Positions 7,522-8,554 of a stretch of 8,554 nt of DNA are shown here, piece after piece. The notes beneath the pieces were generated by a model. The model ran no database searches. It saw nothing but the letters and a program-made list of their open reading frames with translations, and was not told where the DNA came from. The stretch spans positions 1 through 8,554 of the forward strand of contig LUYY01000139.1 of the NCBI GenBank assembly GCA_001603415.1. The letters are read 5' to 3'. Position 1 is the stretch's first letter. The number at the start of each line of letters is the position of its first letter. A program made the translations under genes and the position numbers. This stretch comes from Bacteroidales bacterium Bact_07 (GTDB lineage Bacteria; Bacteroidota; Bacteroidia; Bacteroidales; Tenuifilaceae).

Positions 7522-7552
7522 CCAATTTAAGCAGATATTGCAATAAATACAA
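7522..7552 (-). promoter_or_regulatory. Possible guaD promoter
   Basis: On the - strand, TTG (7552-7550) is followed after 20 bases by TAAATTGG (7529-7522). The second motif matches the Bacteroidota -7 box TAnnTTTG except for one base, and the 20-base spacing is typical. The -7 box lies 22 bases before the guaD ATG. The spacer contains a perfect 10-bp palindrome, TATTGCAATA (7536-7545), which could be a regulator site or chance in AT-rich DNA. Both motifs are short, so this is a weak call. Confidence 0.35.
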
Positions 7553-7583
7553 CTGTTTTATGATAATACTTGTGATATATTAA

Positions 7584-7605
7584 AATCAAAGGGTTGTCTC
7601 AAAAT
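7584..7605 (+). repeat. Left terminal inverted repeat of the 119-bp element
   Basis: This arm contains TCAAAGGGTTGTCTCAAAAT (7586-7605) preceded by AA. It pairs with 7681-7702, with a single mismatch at 7594 (T here, C in the complement of the other arm). If transcribed, the arms would form a long stem across the 75-base interior. Confidence 0.75.
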
Positions 7606-7680
7606 CTGTAGGTTTTTTAATTTCGCTCATTAAAGGTTTCCAATGCTGACTCATTTTTCTAAAAGGGATATGTTCACACT

Positions 7681-7702
7681 ATTTTGAGACAGCCCTTTGA
7701 TT
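7681..7702 (-). repeat. Right terminal inverted repeat of the 119-bp element
   Basis: This arm contains ATTTTGAGACAGCCCTTTGA (7681-7700) followed by TT. It is the inverted partner of 7584-7605. Positions 7701-7702 are shared with the ybdG stop codon (TAA, complement of 7701-7703), so the arm starts exactly where that gene ends. Confidence 0.75.
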
Positions 7703-8554
7703 AGGAATTACCCTTGGCAATTGCCCGAATATCGTCGCTCGACATGCGTTGAAAAACCTTTAAGTCGAACACAGGCAATGCAGCCATGATGTGGTCGATT
7801 ATTTCCGACTGAATAATTGAGTATTGGGCAAAGCGCTTTTCGTTAAGGAAACAGTAAATTTCCATGGGAATACCATACTCCACCGGCTGTTTTAGATACA
7901 CCACATGGGTAAGATTTTTATTAACCTCAGGATGATGTTTTAAATACTCCTGTACGTATTGTCTGAATAGGTTCAGATTTGTTTGAGCACCAACGTTCAT
8001 TAGCTGAATGGGGTCGGTCTCGTGTAACTTATCAACATCAATATCCTTTACCTTTCCGGCAATCAGGTTTATTTTCGATAGCTTTTGGATAAGCTCTTTA
8101 TCGCAAAACTTAACAGTTTTTGAATCGATGATGATCGATTTAGTGACCCTTCGGCCAGCCGATTCTTCCATGCCTCGCCAGTTCTTGAAACTCTCATTAA
8201 CCAATGCGAAAGGCGGAACAGTTGTAATGGTATTATCGAAATTCTGAACCTTAACAGTTGTTAGGCTGATATCTATAACATTACCATCGAGATTTCGTGA
8301 GGGCATCTCAATCCAATCACCAATTTTTAGCATCTCGTTGGCCGAGAGCTGAATTGATGCCACCAAACCGGTAATAACATCCTTGAAAACCAACATCAAA
8401 ACGGCTGTTGATGCACCCAAACCTACAAGAATTGAGCCTGGGTTTTTATTGATGATGATTCCAAAAATAACTATGCCCGCAAAAACATAAACAATTATTT
8501 TTAGTACCTGAAGGTATCCCTTAATCGGTCGGTTCTTGGCATAAGGTAACTCCT
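7701..8554 (-). CDS. ybdG: YbdG/MscM-type mechanosensitive ion channel (5'-truncated by window edge)
   Basis: The frame is open to the right edge of the window (first complete codon at 8552), so the start lies outside. The visible C-terminal 283 residues cover the last transmembrane helices and the cytoplasmic domain of an MscS-superfamily channel. ELPYAKNRPIKGYLQ (1-15) leads into a membrane span at about 16-34. The pore-lining helix follows at about 41-72 (GLGASTAVLMLVFKDVITG, 44-62). The beta domain shows IGDWIEMP (77-84), DGNVIDISLTTVKVQNFDNT (89-108) and SFKNWRGM (121-128), then GRR (133-135). This FKDVITGLVASIQ/GDWIEMP/FKNWRGM pattern is typical of the YbdG (MscM) subfamily, which responds to mild hypo-osmotic stress. 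Homologues are about 415 residues, so roughly 130 are missing. A TTG at 8420 could start a shorter reading, but that would cut the pore helix and is rejected. The stop touches the inverted-repeat element. Confidence 0.88.
   Translation of the reverse strand, partial: ELPYAKNRPIKGYLQVLKIIVYVFAGIVIFGIIINKNPGSILVGLGASTAVLMLVFKDVITGLVASIQLSANEMLKIGDWIEMPSRNLDGNVIDISLTTVKVQNFDNTITTVPPFALVNESFKNWRGMEESAGRRVTKSIIIDSKTVKFCDKELIQKLSKINLIAGKVKDIDVDKLHETDPIQLMNVGAQTNLNLFRQYVQEYLKHHPEVNKNLTHVVYLKQPVEYGIPMEIYCFLNEKRFAQYSIIQSEIIDHIMAALPVFDLKVFQRMSSDDIRAIAKGNS

Larger units (their letters stand above)
7584..7702. mobile_element. MITE-like element or collapsed IS remnant with 22-bp inverted repeats
   Basis: The two ends, 7584-7605 and 7681-7702, are inverted copies of each other with 21 of 22 positions matching (one T/C difference at 7594). 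The core reads GGGTTGTCTCAAAA on the left and TTTTGAGACAGCCC on the right. GGGYTGTCTCAAAA is a style of terminus I associate with insertion sequences common in Bacteroidota; the exact IS family needs a database match. The element is 119 bp with a 75-bp interior, too short for a transposase and with too long a loop for an ordinary terminator. No clear direct target duplication flanks it. The interior is AT-rich, with one short open frame on the - strand (7586-7678) that could be a residue of transposase sequence. It lies between ybdG and guaD, and its right end touches the ybdG stop. Confidence 0.65.

Noticed and set aside
7584..7702. Reading the inverted repeat as a simple intrinsic terminator of ybdG
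   Set aside because: The loop of 75 bases is far too long, the arms are 22 bp with transposon-like termini, and no U-run follows the stem.

Overview
The window looks like a chromosomal segment from a Bacteroidota bacterium, probably Bacteroidales/Marinilabiliales-like, though the exact lineage cannot be read from sequence alone. The evidence is a type IX secretion (T9SS) C-terminal sorting domain on the first gene, two perfect matches to the Bacteroidota sigma-70 -7 box (TAnnTTTG, both TACCTTTG), leaders without obvious Shine-Dalgarno sequences, and family members typical of that phylum. Every long gene is intact except the last, which runs off the right edge.

Left part (1-3170, + strand): a 160-base leader carries a perfect 12-bp LacI-type palindrome and a -7 box. 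It is followed by a two-gene, probably co-transcribed unit. The first gene encodes a large secreted CotH-kinase-family protein with a lamin-tail domain and a T9SS sorting domain. The second, 4 bases downstream, encodes a DUF2490-type predicted outer-membrane beta-barrel. A small hairpin follows.

Middle (3171-6027, + strand): a second -7 box precedes a tight two-gene unit, an ABC-F ribosome-associated ATPase and, after only 2 bases, an RlmB-like SpoU/TrmH 23S rRNA 2'-O-methyltransferase. Both point to ribosome function. The ABC-F start is placed at the ATG at 3320, because the longer TTG-initiated reading begins inside the promoter box.

Right part (6022-8554, - strand): an RssA/NTE-type patatin-like phospholipase converges on rlmB, with the two stop ends overlapping by 6 bases. 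Upstream of it lie a guanine deaminase (GuaD) and a YbdG/MscM-type mechanosensitive channel missing its N-terminus. Between guaD and the channel gene sits a 119-bp element bounded by 22-bp near-perfect inverted repeats (21/22) of the GGGYTGTCTCAAAA type. It is best read as a MITE or collapsed IS remnant, and it abuts the channel gene's stop codon.

Most of the window is housekeeping. The parts worth a second look are the CotH/DUF2490 surface pair, the MITE-like element, and the isolated LacI-type palindrome in the left leader. I saw no tRNA, rRNA, CRISPR array, intact transposase or defence system.
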